64,000 bases of DNA from an uncultured Muribaculaceae bacterium (GCA_910587425.1 CAJUKU010000009.1:41794-105793); one strand, 5' to 3'. Positions 50,358 through 63,935 are shown, counted from the first letter of the stretch. Numbers and translations are program-made. The notes: generated by a model from the letters alone, not told the origin.

Positions 50358-50981
50358 TCAGAGGAAGAATGTCGCGGTGAAGGTCCAGAGATGATCTTTG
50401 TAGGATGTCTTGAACTGATCGGAGGGCGCTATCGTGTAGGAGCGTGAGAGGGGTATGGCGTAGTTGGCACGCAGCTGCAGACGGCGGAGCAGTTCGATGC
50501 CGCAGCCGAGATTCCACGACCAGATGCGCTTGTTGTCGTAATCCTCGCGGTGACCGACAAGCAGCGCTATCGAGGGTCCGGTGGCGATGAATGGCTTCAG
50601 AACGTCGCCGAAGAGAGGGAGACCGAGCTTCCACTTAATGTTCAGGGGGATGGTGATATAGCTGCGGGAACGGGGACGTCCGAATGTGGGATTCGTAGAG
50701 CATATCTCGTCAGGCACGAAATGTGCATAATCGTCGAACTTCACCTTGCGGCGCTCATAGAGCATGGAGAGGTCGAACCCGAAACCGAGCATAGGCATGT
50801 TAGCCTCGAATGTGGCTCCACCGGTAAATGCGGCACCGCTGCGCATGCGTGCATAGTCGAACTTGTCGCTTACGCTGTTGAGGGCGGCTCCTGCGGTGAT
50901 ACCGACGCGGAATGTCTGTGCGGAGGCGGCGAATGCAGCTGATATCAGCAGGACGAGGAGAAGTGTGTGTATTCTTTTCAT
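50358..50981 (-). CDS. PorT-like outer-membrane beta-barrel protein
   Basis: About 207 residues from ATG at 50981; the open frame continues to 51251 across the rpoC terminator and is not coding there. A signal peptide (IHTLLLVLLISAAFAASA) precedes a mature chain beginning TFRVGITAGAALNSVS. Alternating strands (SYITIPLNIKWKLGLPLFGD, KPFIATGPSIALLVGHREDY) end in an aromatic-terminal strand (LWTFTATFFL). This is the pattern of the outer-membrane beta-barrel/PorT family. Function is unknown; it may be a small surface or assembly barrel. It lies downstream of the rpoC terminator. Confidence 0.85.
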   Translation of the reverse strand: MKRIHTLLLVLLISAAFAASAQTFRVGITAGAALNSVSDKFDYARMRSGAAFTGGATFEANMPMLGFGFDLSMLYERRKVKFDDYAHFVPDEICSTNPTFGRPRSRSYITIPLNIKWKLGLPLFGDVLKPFIATGPSIALLVGHREDYDNKRIWSWNLGCGIELLRRLQLRANYAIPLSRSYTIAPSDQFKTSYKDHLWTFTATFFL

Positions 50982-51062
50982 TGCTGTGATAATTTGGTGC
51001 AAATTACGGAAATTTTTTCCGGATGGGGAAGAGTTGAGGATATAAGGGAGAATTTTTAGGAG

Positions 51063-51105
51063 AAAATAGGGAGGATAGGGCGAATAGAGCGGGTAGGGTG
51101 GATGG
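51063..51105. repeat. G-rich tandem nonamer tract (51 kb copy)
   Basis: AAATAGGGAGGATAGGGCGA then ATAGAGCGGGTAGGGTGGAT closely resembles the tract at 12303-12360. It lies between the rpoC terminator and the barrel gene. Confidence 0.6.
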
Positions 51106-51110
51106 AGAAA

Positions 51111-51147
51111 GAAGAAGTGGCAGTGCCGCGGATGCGACACTGCCACT
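51111..51147 (-). terminator. Terminator of rpoC
   Basis: AGTGGCAGTG pairs with CACTGCCACT (10 bp). On the minus strand it is followed by TCTTCTTTCT. It closes the rplK-rpoC transcription block. Confidence 0.8.
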
Positions 51148-51180
51148 GTATGATTGTTGATCCGGAATGCTCCGGAGGGA

Positions 51181-55524
<4,344 letters not shown>

Positions 55525-55555
55525 ATATAGGATATGAGAGAATCTACAATTAAAA

Positions 55556-58500
55556 TTACTGCTCGAGGTTGATGCTCAGACCGAGACCGCGGAGCTCGTG
55601 GAGAAGCACGTTGAGGCTCTCGGGGATTCCGGGGGTTGGCATTGCATCGCCTTTGACGATAGCCTCGTAGGCTTTCGAGCGACCGTTGACATCGTCGGAC
55701 TTGACGGTGAGGATCTCCTGCAATATGTGAGCCGCGCCGAATGCCTCGAGCGCCCACACCTCCATCTCACCGAAACGCTGACCACCGAACTGGGCTTTAC
55801 CGCCGAGAGGCTGCTGGGTGATGAGGGAGTACGGACCGATGCTACGTGCGTGCATCTTATCCTCGACCATGTGACCGAGCTTAAGCATGTAGATGACACC
55901 TACAGTCGCGGGCTGGTCGAAGCGTTCGCCGGTGCCGCCGTCGTAGAGGTAGGTCTTACCGTAGCGGGGAAGTCCAGCCTTATCGGTCCATGCGTTGAGG
56001 TCGTCGAGCGACGCACCGTCGAAGATCGGTGTGGCGAATTTCTCGCCGAGCTCGCGACCTGCCCATCCGAGCACGGTCTCGAAGATCTGTCCGAGGTTCA
56101 TTCGCGAAGGCACACCCAGAGGGTTGAGGACGATGTCGACCGGAGTACCGTCGGCGAGGAAGGGCATATCTTCCTGGCGAACGATGCGCGACACGATACC
56201 TTTGTTACCGTGGCGTCCTGCCATCTTGTCGCCGACGCTGATCTTACGCTTCTTGGCGATGTAGACCTTAGCCATCTGCATGATTCCTGAGGGGAGCTCG
56301 TCGCCTATGGAGAGGTCGAACTTCTTGCGGCGCAGCTCGGCGTCGATCTCCTTCGACTTGCGGAGGTAGTTGACGATCGTGGCGCGGATCATGTCGTCGG
56401 TGTGGGCGTTGCCAGTCCACTTGCTGAGGTTGATGGTATCGTAGTCGATATCCTTGAGCTTGCCTTCGGTGAAGTCGGCATCCTTGGCTATGATCTCTGA
56501 TCCGAGGAAGTCCTTGACGCCCTGCGATGTCTTGCCCTTGACAAGAGTCATGAGCTTGCTGACGAGCAGGTTCTTGAGGTCGTTGAGACGCTCCTCATAC
56601 TCTTCGTCGAGCTTAGCCTGCTGTGCGTTGGCGCTGTTGGAGCGTTTCTTCTTGGCGGCACGCGAGAAGAGGTTTCTGCCGATCACGACGCCCTTGAGCG
56701 AGGGGTTAGCCTTGAGCGATGCGTCCTTGACATCGCCGGCTTTCTCACCGAAGATGGCGCGGAGCAGTTTCTCCTCGGGAGTGGGATCGCTCTCACCCTT
56801 CGGGGTGATCTTACCGATCATTATGTCGCCGGGCACCACATGGGCACCGAGACGGATGATACCGTTCTCGTCGAGATCCTTGGTGGCGTCCTCGCTGACG
56901 TTGGGTATGTCGGATGTGAGCTCCTCGACGCCGCGCTTTGTCTCGCGGACCTCGAGAGTATACTCGTCGACATGCACGGAGGTGAGGATGTCCTCGCGGA
57001 CAACGCGCTCGTTGAGCACGATAGCGTCCTCATAGTTATATCCTTTCCAGGGCATGAACGCCACCTTGAGGTTGCGTCCGAGGGCGAGCTCACCGGCTTC
57101 AGTGGAGTAGCCTTCGGTGAGAATCATACCCTTGCTGACACGCTGACCCTTCTCGCATATGGGGCGCAGGTCGATCGTTGTGCTCTGGTTGGTCTTGCGG
57201 AATTTGGGGAGGTGATACTCCTTGACTGCATCCTCGAAGGCTACAAACTCCTCGTCGGGGGTGCGGTCGTAGCGTATGCGGATGACAGTTGCGTCGACAA
57301 ACTCGATGGTGCCGTCGCCCTCAGCCATGATCTGTGTGCGGGAGTCACTGATGAGCTGACCCTCGAGACCTGTGCCCACGATCGGGCTCTCCGAGCGGAG
57401 AAGGGGAACTGCCTGACGCATCATGTTCGATCCCATGAGCGCGCGGTTAGCGTCGTCGTGCTCAAGGAAGGGGATGAGCGATGCTGCGATCGATGCGATC
57501 TGTGTGGGCGACACGTCCATGAGCTGGATGTCGGCGGGGGGAACGACGGGGAAGTCGGCGTCGTGGCGTGCCTTGACACGGTCACGGATGAATGTTCCGT
57601 CGTCGTTGAGGGGAGCGTTGCCCTGTGCGATGAACTTGTCTTCCTCAGCCTCGGCGGTGAGGTAGACAACCTCGTCGTTGTTGAGGTTGACGCGTGAGTC
57701 CTTGACCTCGCGGTAGGGTGTCTCGATGAATCCGAGATCGTTGATCTTGGCATAGACGCAGAGCGAGGAGATAAGACCGATGTTCGGTCCCTCAGGAGTC
57801 TCGATCGGGCAGAGGCGTCCGTAGTGGGTGTAGTGTACGTCGCGGACCTCGAAGCCTGCGCGTTCACGTGAGAGACCGCCGGGGCCGAGTGCCGACATAC
57901 GGCGCTTGTGTGTGAGCTCAGCCAGGGGGTTGGTCTGGTCCATGAACTGCGAGAGCGCGTTGGTGCCGAAGAAAGTGTTGATTACCGACGAGATTGTCTT
58001 GGCGTTGATGAGGTCGATGGGGGTGAAGACCTCGTTGTCGCGTACGTTCATGCGCTCACGGATTGTGCGCGACATGCGTGCGAGACCTACACCGAACTGG
58101 TTGTAGAGCTGCTCGCCGACGGTGCGGACGCGACGGTTGCTGAGGTGGTCGATATCGTCCACATCAGTCTTTGAGTTGGTGAGCTCGATGAGGTACTTGA
58201 TGATGGCGATGATGTCCTCCTTGGTGAGAACGCGCACATCCATCGGTGTGTCGAGCCCGAGTTTCTTGTCGATACGGTAGCGTCCGACCTCGCCGAGGTC
58301 GTAGCGCTTCTCGGAGAAGAAGAGGTTGTTGATCACCTCGCGCGCGCTGGCATCGTCGGGAGCCTCTGAGCCGCGGAGCTGACGGTAGATGTACTGTATA
58401 GCCTCTTTCTCTGTATTTGTGGTGTCCTTCTTGAGTGTCTCGAGGATGATCTTAGCCTCGTTGGTGTTGATATCCTCGCTCTGAAGGAATATGGTGGGAA

Positions 58501-59368
58501 CGTTGGCGTTGAGGATGAGATCGATGTCTTCCTCGGTGATTTCCTTGTCGCGGTCGACGAGCACTTCGCTGCGCTCCATCGAAACGACCTCGCCGACATC
58601 CTCGTCGTTGAAGTCCTCGACCCATGTGCGGACGATACGCGCTGCGAGCTTGCGTCCGACAGCCTTCTTGAGGTTGGTCTTGTTGACCTTGACCTCCTCG
58701 GCAAGTCCGAAGAGCTCGATGATATCCTTGTCCGACTCCAGACCGATTGCGCGGAGGAGTGTGGTCACGGGGAGTTTCTTCTTACGGTCGATGTAGGCGT
58801 ACATCACGTTGTTGATGTCCGTTGCAAACTCTATCCATGATCCGCGGAAGGGGATGATACGTGCGGAGTAGAGTTTCGTACCGTTGGCGTGAATGCTCTG
58901 TCCGAAGAACACGCCGGGCGAACGGTGGAGCTGTGACACGACGACACGCTCGGCGCCGTTGATCACAAACGTGCCCTGTGCGGTCATGTACGGGATCGGT
59001 CCGAGGTAAACGTCCTGCACCACTGTTGCGAAATCCTCGTGGTCAGGGTCGGTGCAGTATAGCTTAAGTTTTGCTTTGAGGGGCACGCTGTAGGTCAAGC
59101 CGCGCTCCAGACACTCCTCGATTGTGTAGCGCGGAGGGTCGATATAATAGTCGAGAAACTCGAGCACGAAGTTGTTGCGGGTGTCGGCGATGGGGAAATT
59201 CTCGGCGAACACCTTGTAAAGCCCCTCGTTTTTTCTTTTTTCCGGCGGGGTGTCGAGCTGCAGGAAATCCTGGAAGGACTTGAGTTGCACCTCAAGAAAG
59301 TCGGGATAGGGAAGGGGATTCTTTACCGACGCGAAGTTTACACGGGGTTTATCGATAGAGACAGACAT
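55556..59368 (-). CDS. rpoB: RNA polymerase beta subunit
   Basis: A 1270-residue protein. The rifampicin-binding cluster reads ALSQFMDQTNPLAELTHKRR followed by MSALGPGGLSRERAGFE. Its Asp, His and Ser at the main resistance positions are wild type, so the enzyme looks rifampicin-sensitive. The later GRHGNKGIVSRI and QPLGGKAQFGGQRFGEMEVW motifs are also standard. It forms the other jaw of the polymerase active site. It is separated from rplL by 106 bases that hold a terminator-like hairpin. Confidence 0.98.
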   Translation of the reverse strand: MSVSIDKPRVNFASVKNPLPYPDFLEVQLKSFQDFLQLDTPPEKRKNEGLYKVFAENFPIADTRNNFVLEFLDYYIDPPRYTIEECLERGLTYSVPLKAKLKLYCTDPDHEDFATVVQDVYLGPIPYMTAQGTFVINGAERVVVSQLHRSPGVFFGQSIHANGTKLYSARIIPFRGSWIEFATDINNVMYAYIDRKKKLPVTTLLRAIGLESDKDIIELFGLAEEVKVNKTNLKKAVGRKLAARIVRTWVEDFNDEDVGEVVSMERSEVLVDRDKEITEEDIDLILNANVPTIFLQSEDINTNEAKIILETLKKDTTNTEKEAIQYIYRQLRGSEAPDDASAREVINNLFFSEKRYDLGEVGRYRIDKKLGLDTPMDVRVLTKEDIIAIIKYLIELTNSKTDVDDIDHLSNRRVRTVGEQLYNQFGVGLARMSRTIRERMNVRDNEVFTPIDLINAKTISSVINTFFGTNALSQFMDQTNPLAELTHKRRMSALGPGGLSRERAGFEVRDVHYTHYGRLCPIETPEGPNIGLISSLCVYAKINDLGFIETPYREVKDSRVNLNNDEVVYLTAEAEEDKFIAQGNAPLNDDGTFIRDRVKARHDADFPVVPPADIQLMDVSPTQIASIAASLIPFLEHDDANRALMGSNMMRQAVPLLRSESPIVGTGLEGQLISDSRTQIMAEGDGTIEFVDATVIRIRYDRTPDEEFVAFEDAVKEYHLPKFRKTNQSTTIDLRPICEKGQRVSKGMILTEGYSTEAGELALGRNLKVAFMPWKGYNYEDAIVLNERVVREDILTSVHVDEYTLEVRETKRGVEELTSDIPNVSEDATKDLDENGIIRLGAHVVPGDIMIGKITPKGESDPTPEEKLLRAIFGEKAGDVKDASLKANPSLKGVVIGRNLFSRAAKKKRSNSANAQQAKLDEEYEERLNDLKNLLVSKLMTLVKGKTSQGVKDFLGSEIIAKDADFTEGKLKDIDYDTINLSKWTGNAHTDDMIRATIVNYLRKSKEIDAELRRKKFDLSIGDELPSGIMQMAKVYIAKKRKISVGDKMAGRHGNKGIVSRIVRQEDMPFLADGTPVDIVLNPLGVPSRMNLGQIFETVLGWAGRELGEKFATPIFDGASLDDLNAWTDKAGLPRYGKTYLYDGGTGERFDQPATVGVIYMLKLGHMVEDKMHARSIGPYSLITQQPLGGKAQFGGQRFGEMEVWALEAFGAAHILQEILTVKSDDVNGRSKAYEAIVKGDAMPTPGIPESLNVLLHELRGLGLSINLEQ

Positions 59369-59410
59369 CAGTTATCTAACGTTAAAGGAACTCAAATAAA
59401 ATATTAACAC

Positions 59411-59450
59411 AAAAAGGTCAAGTATCTCCCCTATGGGGCGATACTTAACC
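59411..59450 (-). terminator. Attenuator-like hairpin between rplL and rpoB
   Basis: On the minus strand GGTTAAGTATCGCCCC and GGGGAGATACTTGACC form a near-perfect 16-bp stem with an ATA loop, followed by TTTTT. This is a complete intrinsic terminator placed inside the operon. Partial read-through would make more ribosomal protein mRNA than rpoBC mRNA, as known for the E. coli rplL-rpoB attenuator. Confidence 0.8.
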
Positions 59451-59474
59451 TGTGGGCCTGATAATCAGGCGTTA

Positions 59475-59849
59475 TTATTTAAGTTCGACTTCGGCTCCAG
59501 CTTCCTCGAGTTCTTTCTTGAGACCCTCGGCGTCAGCCTTGGGGAGACCTTCCTTGACTACAGCGGGAGCGCCGTCAACCATTTCCTTTGCTTCCTTCAG
59601 TCCGAGACCGGTCTGAGCCTTAACGACCTTAACGACGTTGAGCTTGTTTGCACCGGCTGACTTGAGGACTACGTCGAACGAAGTCTTCTCTTCAGCAGCG
59701 GGAGCGCCTGCTGCGGGACCGGCTGCGACAGCTACAGCGGCTGCTGCGGGCTCGATGCCGTACTCTTCCTTGAGGATCTGAGCAAGTTCGTTTACTTCCT
59801 TAACGGAGAGGTTAACAAGTTGTTCTGCAAAAGCTTTTAAATCTGCCAT
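59475..59849 (-). CDS. rplL: Ribosomal protein L7/L12
   Basis: A 124-residue protein: an N-terminal dimerisation helix region (LVNLSVKEVNELAQILKEEY), an Ala/Pro-rich hinge (about 38-52), and the C-terminal factor-binding domain (EKTSFDVVLKSAGANKLNVV, GLGLKEAKEMVDGAP). It forms the ribosomal stalk that recruits EF-Tu and EF-G. It is 38 bases after rplJ. Confidence 0.97.
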   Translation of the reverse strand: MADLKAFAEQLVNLSVKEVNELAQILKEEYGIEPAAAAVAVAAGPAAGAPAAEEKTSFDVVLKSAGANKLNVVKVVKAQTGLGLKEAKEMVDGAPAVVKEGLPKADAEGLKKELEEAGAEVELK

Positions 59850-59887
59850 TGTTGTATGATTTTATTTGTTTTTGTTTTCTGTTTTGT

Positions 59888-60409
59888 TTATTCTTTGTTA
59901 GCAAGCGTCTCGAGGATGCCATGAAGCTTGGTGCCACCAGAAGTAAGTGCTGAAACAACATTCTTGGCGGGCGACTGGAGGAGTGCGATAACGTCGGCGA
60001 TGAGCTCGTTCTTGCTCTTGATAGTTGCAAGTGTGTCGAGCTGGTCTGCTCCGAAGTAAACGGTCTCTTCCACGTAAGCAGCCTTGAGGCGGGGAAGTGT
60101 CTCGTCCTTCTTTACGAAGTCCTTGATGAGCTTTGCAGGAGCGTTGGCAACTGTTGTGCACATCAGTGAAGTCGAGCCTTTGAGTGCGGGATAAAGCTCC
60201 GTATAGTCGCCATCCATGCCCTCGAGGGCTTTATGAAGGAGGGTATTCTTAACCACCACCAGCTTCACGCCAGCCTTGAAGCATGCACGGCGAAGCTCGC
60301 TTGTCTTCTCAGCGTTGAGTCCGGCGGTTTCTACGAGGTAGAAGTTGGGGTATTCCTTGAGAATGTCAGCTATCTGCCCTATTATTGCGCTTTTATCTTC
60401 CTTTTTCAT
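59888..60409 (-). CDS. rplJ: Ribosomal protein L10
   Basis: A 173-residue protein. The start KKEDKSAIIGQIADILKEYP and VVVKNTLLHKALEG match L10, which binds 23S rRNA and carries L7/L12 dimers on its C-terminal helix. It follows rplA by 20 bases. No separate leader control region could be recognised. Confidence 0.96.
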   Translation of the reverse strand: MKKEDKSAIIGQIADILKEYPNFYLVETAGLNAEKTSELRRACFKAGVKLVVVKNTLLHKALEGMDGDYTELYPALKGSTSLMCTTVANAPAKLIKDFVKKDETLPRLKAAYVEETVYFGADQLDTLATIKSKNELIADVIALLQSPAKNVVSALTSGGTKLHGILETLANKE

Positions 60410-60429
60410 TGTCGTGAGTTTTTGATGGT

Positions 60430-61125
60430 TTATTCATCGACCGTCTTAGAGTCGACCTTAATGCCGGGACTCATGGTGCTTGAGAGATAAATGCTCTTGA
60501 TATAGGTACCTTTAGCAGCTGCGGGTTTGAGCTTAATGAGAGTGTTGACAAACTCACGGGCGTTCTCCTTGATCTGCTCGGGGGTGAAGCTGATCTTACC
60601 GATCGAGCTGTGCACGATACCGTTCTTGTCAACCTTGAAGTCGATTTTGCCTTTCTTGACTTCCTCGACAGCCTTGGCGACGTCGTTGGTAACAGTGCCG
60701 CTCTTGGGGTTAGGCATGAGACCACGGGGACCCAGCACGCGGCCGAGAGCACCGATCTTACCCATGATTGCGGGCTGCGTGATGATCACGTCGATGTCCG
60801 TCCAACCCTGTTTGATCTTTTCAATATATTCGTCGAGGCCGACATAATCGGCGCCGGCAGCTTTTGCAGCAGCCTCAGCATCGGGGTTGCAGAGCACGAG
60901 TACGCGCACCTGCTTGCCTGTGCCGTGGGGGAGGGTAACCACGCCGCGTACCATCTGGTTCGCTTTGCGGGGGTCAACTCCGAGGCGCACATCGATATCG
61001 AGTGAAGCGTCAAATTTGGCATAGTTCACTTCCTTGACCAAGGCAGAAGCCTCGGCGAGCGAATACGACTTCCCAGCTTCAATCTTCTCTAAAGCCAACT
61101 TTTGTTTTTTTGTAAGTTTACTCAT
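60430..61125 (-). CDS. rplA: Ribosomal protein L1
   Basis: A 231-residue protein. VNYAKFDASLDIDVRLGVDP, RKANQMVRGVVTLPHGTGK, LGRVLGPRGLMPNPKSGTV and the C-terminal GTYIKSIYLSSTMSPGIKVD are standard. It builds the mobile L1 stalk at the ribosomal E site and in many bacteria represses its own operon with L11. It is 18 bases after rplK. Confidence 0.98.
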   Translation of the reverse strand: MSKLTKKQKLALEKIEAGKSYSLAEASALVKEVNYAKFDASLDIDVRLGVDPRKANQMVRGVVTLPHGTGKQVRVLVLCNPDAEAAAKAAGADYVGLDEYIEKIKQGWTDIDVIITQPAIMGKIGALGRVLGPRGLMPNPKSGTVTNDVAKAVEEVKKGKIDFKVDKNGIVHSSIGKISFTPEQIKENAREFVNTLIKLKPAAAKGTYIKSIYLSSTMSPGIKVDSKTVDE

Positions 61126-61143
61126 TGTTGAAATTGAAGTTTA

Positions 61144-61587
61144 TCAGTTATTTTCAGGAAACGTGCCTTTGACAGTGATACCCATGCTACGGGCTGTACC
61201 GGCTACCATACGCATTGCCGACTCGACAGTGAAGCAGTTCAAATCAGGCATTTTGTCCTCAGCAATTGCCTTCACCTGATCCCAGGTCACCTCAGCTACC
61301 TTATTGCGGTTGGGCTGTGCCGATCCGCTCTTGAGCTTGGTTGCCTCCAGAAGCTGTATAGCTACCGGCGGGGTCTTAACGACGAAGTCGAAGCTCTTGT
61401 CCGAGTAATAAGTGATTACTACAGGGAGGATCTTTCCGGCTTTGTCCTGGGTACGGGCATTGAATTGCTTGCAAAACTCCATGATGTTGATGCCCTTGGA
61501 ACCCAGAGCGGGACCCACTGGCGGTGAAGGATTTGCGGCTCCACCCTTAATCTGCAATTTGATCTGTCCAGCAATTTCTTTAGCCAT
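61144..61587 (-). CDS. rplK: Ribosomal protein L11
   Basis: A 147-residue protein. GQIKLQIKGGAANPSPPVGP and ALGSKGINIMEFCKQFNART contain the proline-rich thiostrepton-binding N-domain. The C-domain binds the GTPase-associated 23S rRNA segment. It lies 91 bases after nusG. Confidence 0.98.
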   Translation of the reverse strand: MAKEIAGQIKLQIKGGAANPSPPVGPALGSKGINIMEFCKQFNARTQDKAGKILPVVITYYSDKSFDFVVKTPPVAIQLLEATKLKSGSAQPNRNKVAEVTWDQVKAIAEDKMPDLNCFTVESAMRMVAGTARSMGITVKGTFPENN

Positions 61588-61678
61588 TTTAATCTGAAAT
61601 TTTAGATATTGGTGTTGTTGATGCGGATGATTGTCACGCAGTCCCTGCCTCGTAACCGGCGGGAGCAGCGCGGCTTAT

Positions 61679-62230
61679 TCACACGCGTTCCACTTGCGAA
61701 TGTTCGAGCTCGAGAGGGGTTTTTCTGCCAAAGATCTTCACCATCACCTTGAGCTTGCGCTTCTCAAAGTCGATGTCCTCAATCTCACCGGTGAATCCGC
61801 TGAACGGTCCGTCGGTGACCTTGACTGTCTCTCCCTTGATGTAATCGTTGAAGCCGTCGGCTTCGGTGTCGACCATCTGGTCGGCGATACCGAGCATACG
61901 CTTCACCTCAGCCTCGCGCAGACATTCGGGGTATTCCTCCCCTTTGCGCTTGCCGAGAAAATCGATCACATTGGTGGTGTTGGTGAGCTGATACATCACC
62001 TCGGAATTAAGGGCTGCCTCAATGAAGACGTAGCCCGAATAGAGATTCTTCTCCTTGACAACTTTCTTTCCACCGCGCACCGCGAGCACTTTCTCCGTAG
62101 GGATCAATACCTGAAATACGTATTTGCCGAGGTCAGTGTTGCGGATCTGTGCGTCAAGCACTTCCTTGACCTTGGCTTCCTTACCTGAGATGGCACGCAA
62201 CACGTACCATGCTTTTGCTTTTCCAGCCAT
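61679..62230 (-). CDS. nusG: Transcription elongation/antitermination factor NusG
   Basis: A 183-residue protein. The NGN domain begins KAWYVLRAISGKEAKVKEVL and includes NLYSGYVFIEAALNSEVMYQ. The C-terminal KOW domain reads GETVKVTDGPFSGFTGEIED. NusG binds RNA polymerase to reduce pausing and couples it to Rho or to the ribosome. It lies between secE and rplK, the usual place. Confidence 0.96.
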   Translation of the reverse strand: MAGKAKAWYVLRAISGKEAKVKEVLDAQIRNTDLGKYVFQVLIPTEKVLAVRGGKKVVKEKNLYSGYVFIEAALNSEVMYQLTNTTNVIDFLGKRKGEEYPECLREAEVKRMLGIADQMVDTEADGFNDYIKGETVKVTDGPFSGFTGEIEDIDFEKRKLKVMVKIFGRKTPLELEHSQVERV

Positions 62231-62297
62231 TGAACGGATTGATTGTGTGGGGTGGGGTTAACGAAATCGGTTGCTTAAGGGGTGGGAATCGCCTGGA

Positions 62298-62495
62298 TTA
62301 CTTAAGTCCGTAGATGAAATGCATCAGACCGTTGACGCAGATGTCCATCACGAGTACAACCAGTGCTATGATAATGGAAGCGATAAGCACTATGATCGAA
62401 CTCTTGATGAGCTGCCCTTTGGTCGGCCAGGAGGTCTTGTACCGGAGCTCGGTATATGACTCCTCGATATCCGTAAGTAGTTTGAGTTTTTTCAT
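62298..62495 (-). CDS. secE: Preprotein translocase subunit SecE
   Basis: About 65 residues from ATG at 62495; the open frame runs further upstream through tRNA-Trp, so the longer form is rejected. YTELRYKTSWPTKGQLIKSS is the conserved cytoplasmic helix and the rest is one membrane helix (IIVLIASIIIALVVLVMDIC). SecE clamps SecY in the export channel. It lies between tRNA-Trp and nusG. Confidence 0.94.
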   Translation of the reverse strand: MKKLKLLTDIEESYTELRYKTSWPTKGQLIKSSIIVLIASIIIALVVLVMDICVNGLMHFIYGLK

Positions 62496-62509
62496 TTCTT
62501 GTTTTCTGG

Positions 62510-62582
62510 CACAGGACGAGAGGCTCGAACTCCCGACACCCGGTTTTGGAGACCGGTGCTCTACCGACTGAGCTAGTCCTGT
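62510..62582 (-). tRNA. tRNA-Trp (anticodon CCA)
   Basis: A 73-nt tRNA. The acceptor ACAGGAC pairs with GTCCTGT, the anticodon stem CCGGT/ACCGG encloses CTCCAAA with anticodon CCA, and the T arm is GGGAGTTCGAGCCTCTC-like. The discriminator base is G and the 3' CCA is not encoded. It lies between tuf and secE, a conserved position in Bacteroidetes. Confidence 0.96.
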
Positions 62583-62586
62583 GTAT

Positions 62587-62629
62587 AAAAAAGGAGAGGG
62601 GCGTTTTCGCACGGGGCTCTGCGCCCCTC
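62587..62629 (-). terminator. Terminator after tuf
   Basis: GAGGGGCG and CGCCCCTC (8 bp) with an 18-base loop. On the minus strand they are followed by TCCTTTTTT. It ends just before tRNA-Trp and would reduce tuf read-through into the secE operon. Confidence 0.8.
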
Positions 62630-62666
62630 GTCCTTATGATGTTTTTGCTATAGTAGCGCTCTTAGA

Positions 62667-63851
62667 TCAGTCGAGGATCTCGGTGATCTGACCCGAACCT
62701 ACGGTGCGGCCACCTTCACGGATAGCGAAGCGGAGACCCTGGTCGCAAGCTACGGGGTTGATGAGCTCAACGACGATTTCAACGTGGTCACCAGGCATTA
62801 CCATCTCTACACCTTCGGGAAGAGTGATCTCACCGGTTACGTCAAGTGTACGGATGTAGAACTGAGGACGGTAGTGGTTGTGGAACGGAGTGTGACGGCC
62901 ACCTTCTTCCTTCTTCAGGATATAAACAGAAGCTTTGAACTTGCTGTGGGGCTTAACAACACCGGGATGGCAGATTACCATACCACGCTTGATGTCCTTC
63001 TTGTCGATACCGCGGAGAAGCAGACCTACGTTGTCACCAGCTTCACCCTGATCGAGGAGTTTGCGGAACATTTCAACACCGGTAACAACCGACTTCATGT
63101 CTGCGCCAAGACCCATGATCTGAACTTCGTCACCAACCTTAACGATACCGGTTTCGATACGGCCAGTAGCTACAGTACCACGACCAGTGATTGAGAATAC
63201 GTCCTCAACAGGCATCAAGAAAGGTTTGTCGATATCACGGGGAGGCAGCGGAATCCAGTTGTCAACAGCTTCCATGAGCTCCATAACTTTCTGTTCCCAC
63301 TGGGGTTCGCCGTTGAGTGCGCCGAGTGCAGAACCGCGGATGATAGGAGTTTCGTCGCCATCGTAGTCGTAAGACGAAAGAAGGTCACGCATTTCCATTT
63401 CAACAAGTTCGAACATTTCTTCGTCGTCGACCATGTCGCACTTGTTGAGGAATACAACGATACGGGGAACGTTCACCTGACGAGCGAGAAGGATGTGCTC
63501 GCGAGTCTGGGGCATAGGACCGTCAGTTGCGGCAACCACGATGATAGCACCGTCCATCTGAGCAGCACCGGTAACCATGTTCTTCACATAGTCAGCGTGT
63601 CCGGGGCAGTCAACGTGAGCGTAGTGACGGTTAGCTGTCTCGTACTCAACGTGAGAAGTATTGATTGTGATACCACGCTCCTTCTCCTCGGGTGCGTTGT
63701 CGATCTGGTCGAACGACTTAACCTCTGAGAGACCGTTCTTAGCAAGTACGGTGGTGATGGCAGCGGTAAGAGTGGTCTTGCCGTGGTCAACGTGGCCGAT
63801 GGTGCCTATGTTGACGTGCGGTTTGGTTCTTTCGAATTTTTCTTTAGCCAT
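62667..63851 (-). CDS. tuf: Elongation factor Tu
   Basis: A 394-residue GTPase. GTIGHVDHGKTTLTAAI is the P-loop, ERGITINTSHVEYET the switch I region, DCPGHADYVKNM the G3 motif and LNKCDMV the G4 motif. Domains 2 and 3 follow at normal length. It delivers aminoacyl-tRNA to the ribosome. Codon use is strongly biased, like gap. It lies downstream of tRNA-Thr. Confidence 0.99.
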   Translation of the reverse strand: MAKEKFERTKPHVNIGTIGHVDHGKTTLTAAITTVLAKNGLSEVKSFDQIDNAPEEKERGITINTSHVEYETANRHYAHVDCPGHADYVKNMVTGAAQMDGAIIVVAATDGPMPQTREHILLARQVNVPRIVVFLNKCDMVDDEEMFELVEMEMRDLLSSYDYDGDETPIIRGSALGALNGEPQWEQKVMELMEAVDNWIPLPPRDIDKPFLMPVEDVFSITGRGTVATGRIETGIVKVGDEVQIMGLGADMKSVVTGVEMFRKLLDQGEAGDNVGLLLRGIDKKDIKRGMVICHPGVVKPHSKFKASVYILKKEEGGRHTPFHNHYRPQFYIRTLDVTGEITLPEGVEMVMPGDHVEIVVELINPVACDQGLRFAIREGGRTVGSGQITEILD

Positions 63852-63899
63852 AACTCTGCTGTTATTTTTTGTTGTAAGTTGTTGCTTGTTTTAGCGCAG

Positions 63900-63935
63900 T
63901 CGCCGCGACAATGCATAGTGCACTATCGTGGCTGT
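63900..63935. other. Hairpin between tRNA-Thr and tuf
   Basis: GCCGCGA and TCGTGGC can pair (with one G-U) around a loop holding the palindrome AGTGCACT. It may be a processing site between the tRNA and tuf parts of one transcript. Confidence 0.4.

Noticed and set aside
62298..62612. Longer 104-residue form of SecE
   Set aside because: The extra N-terminal part is the translated tRNA-Trp gene; SecE of 65 residues is the family norm.
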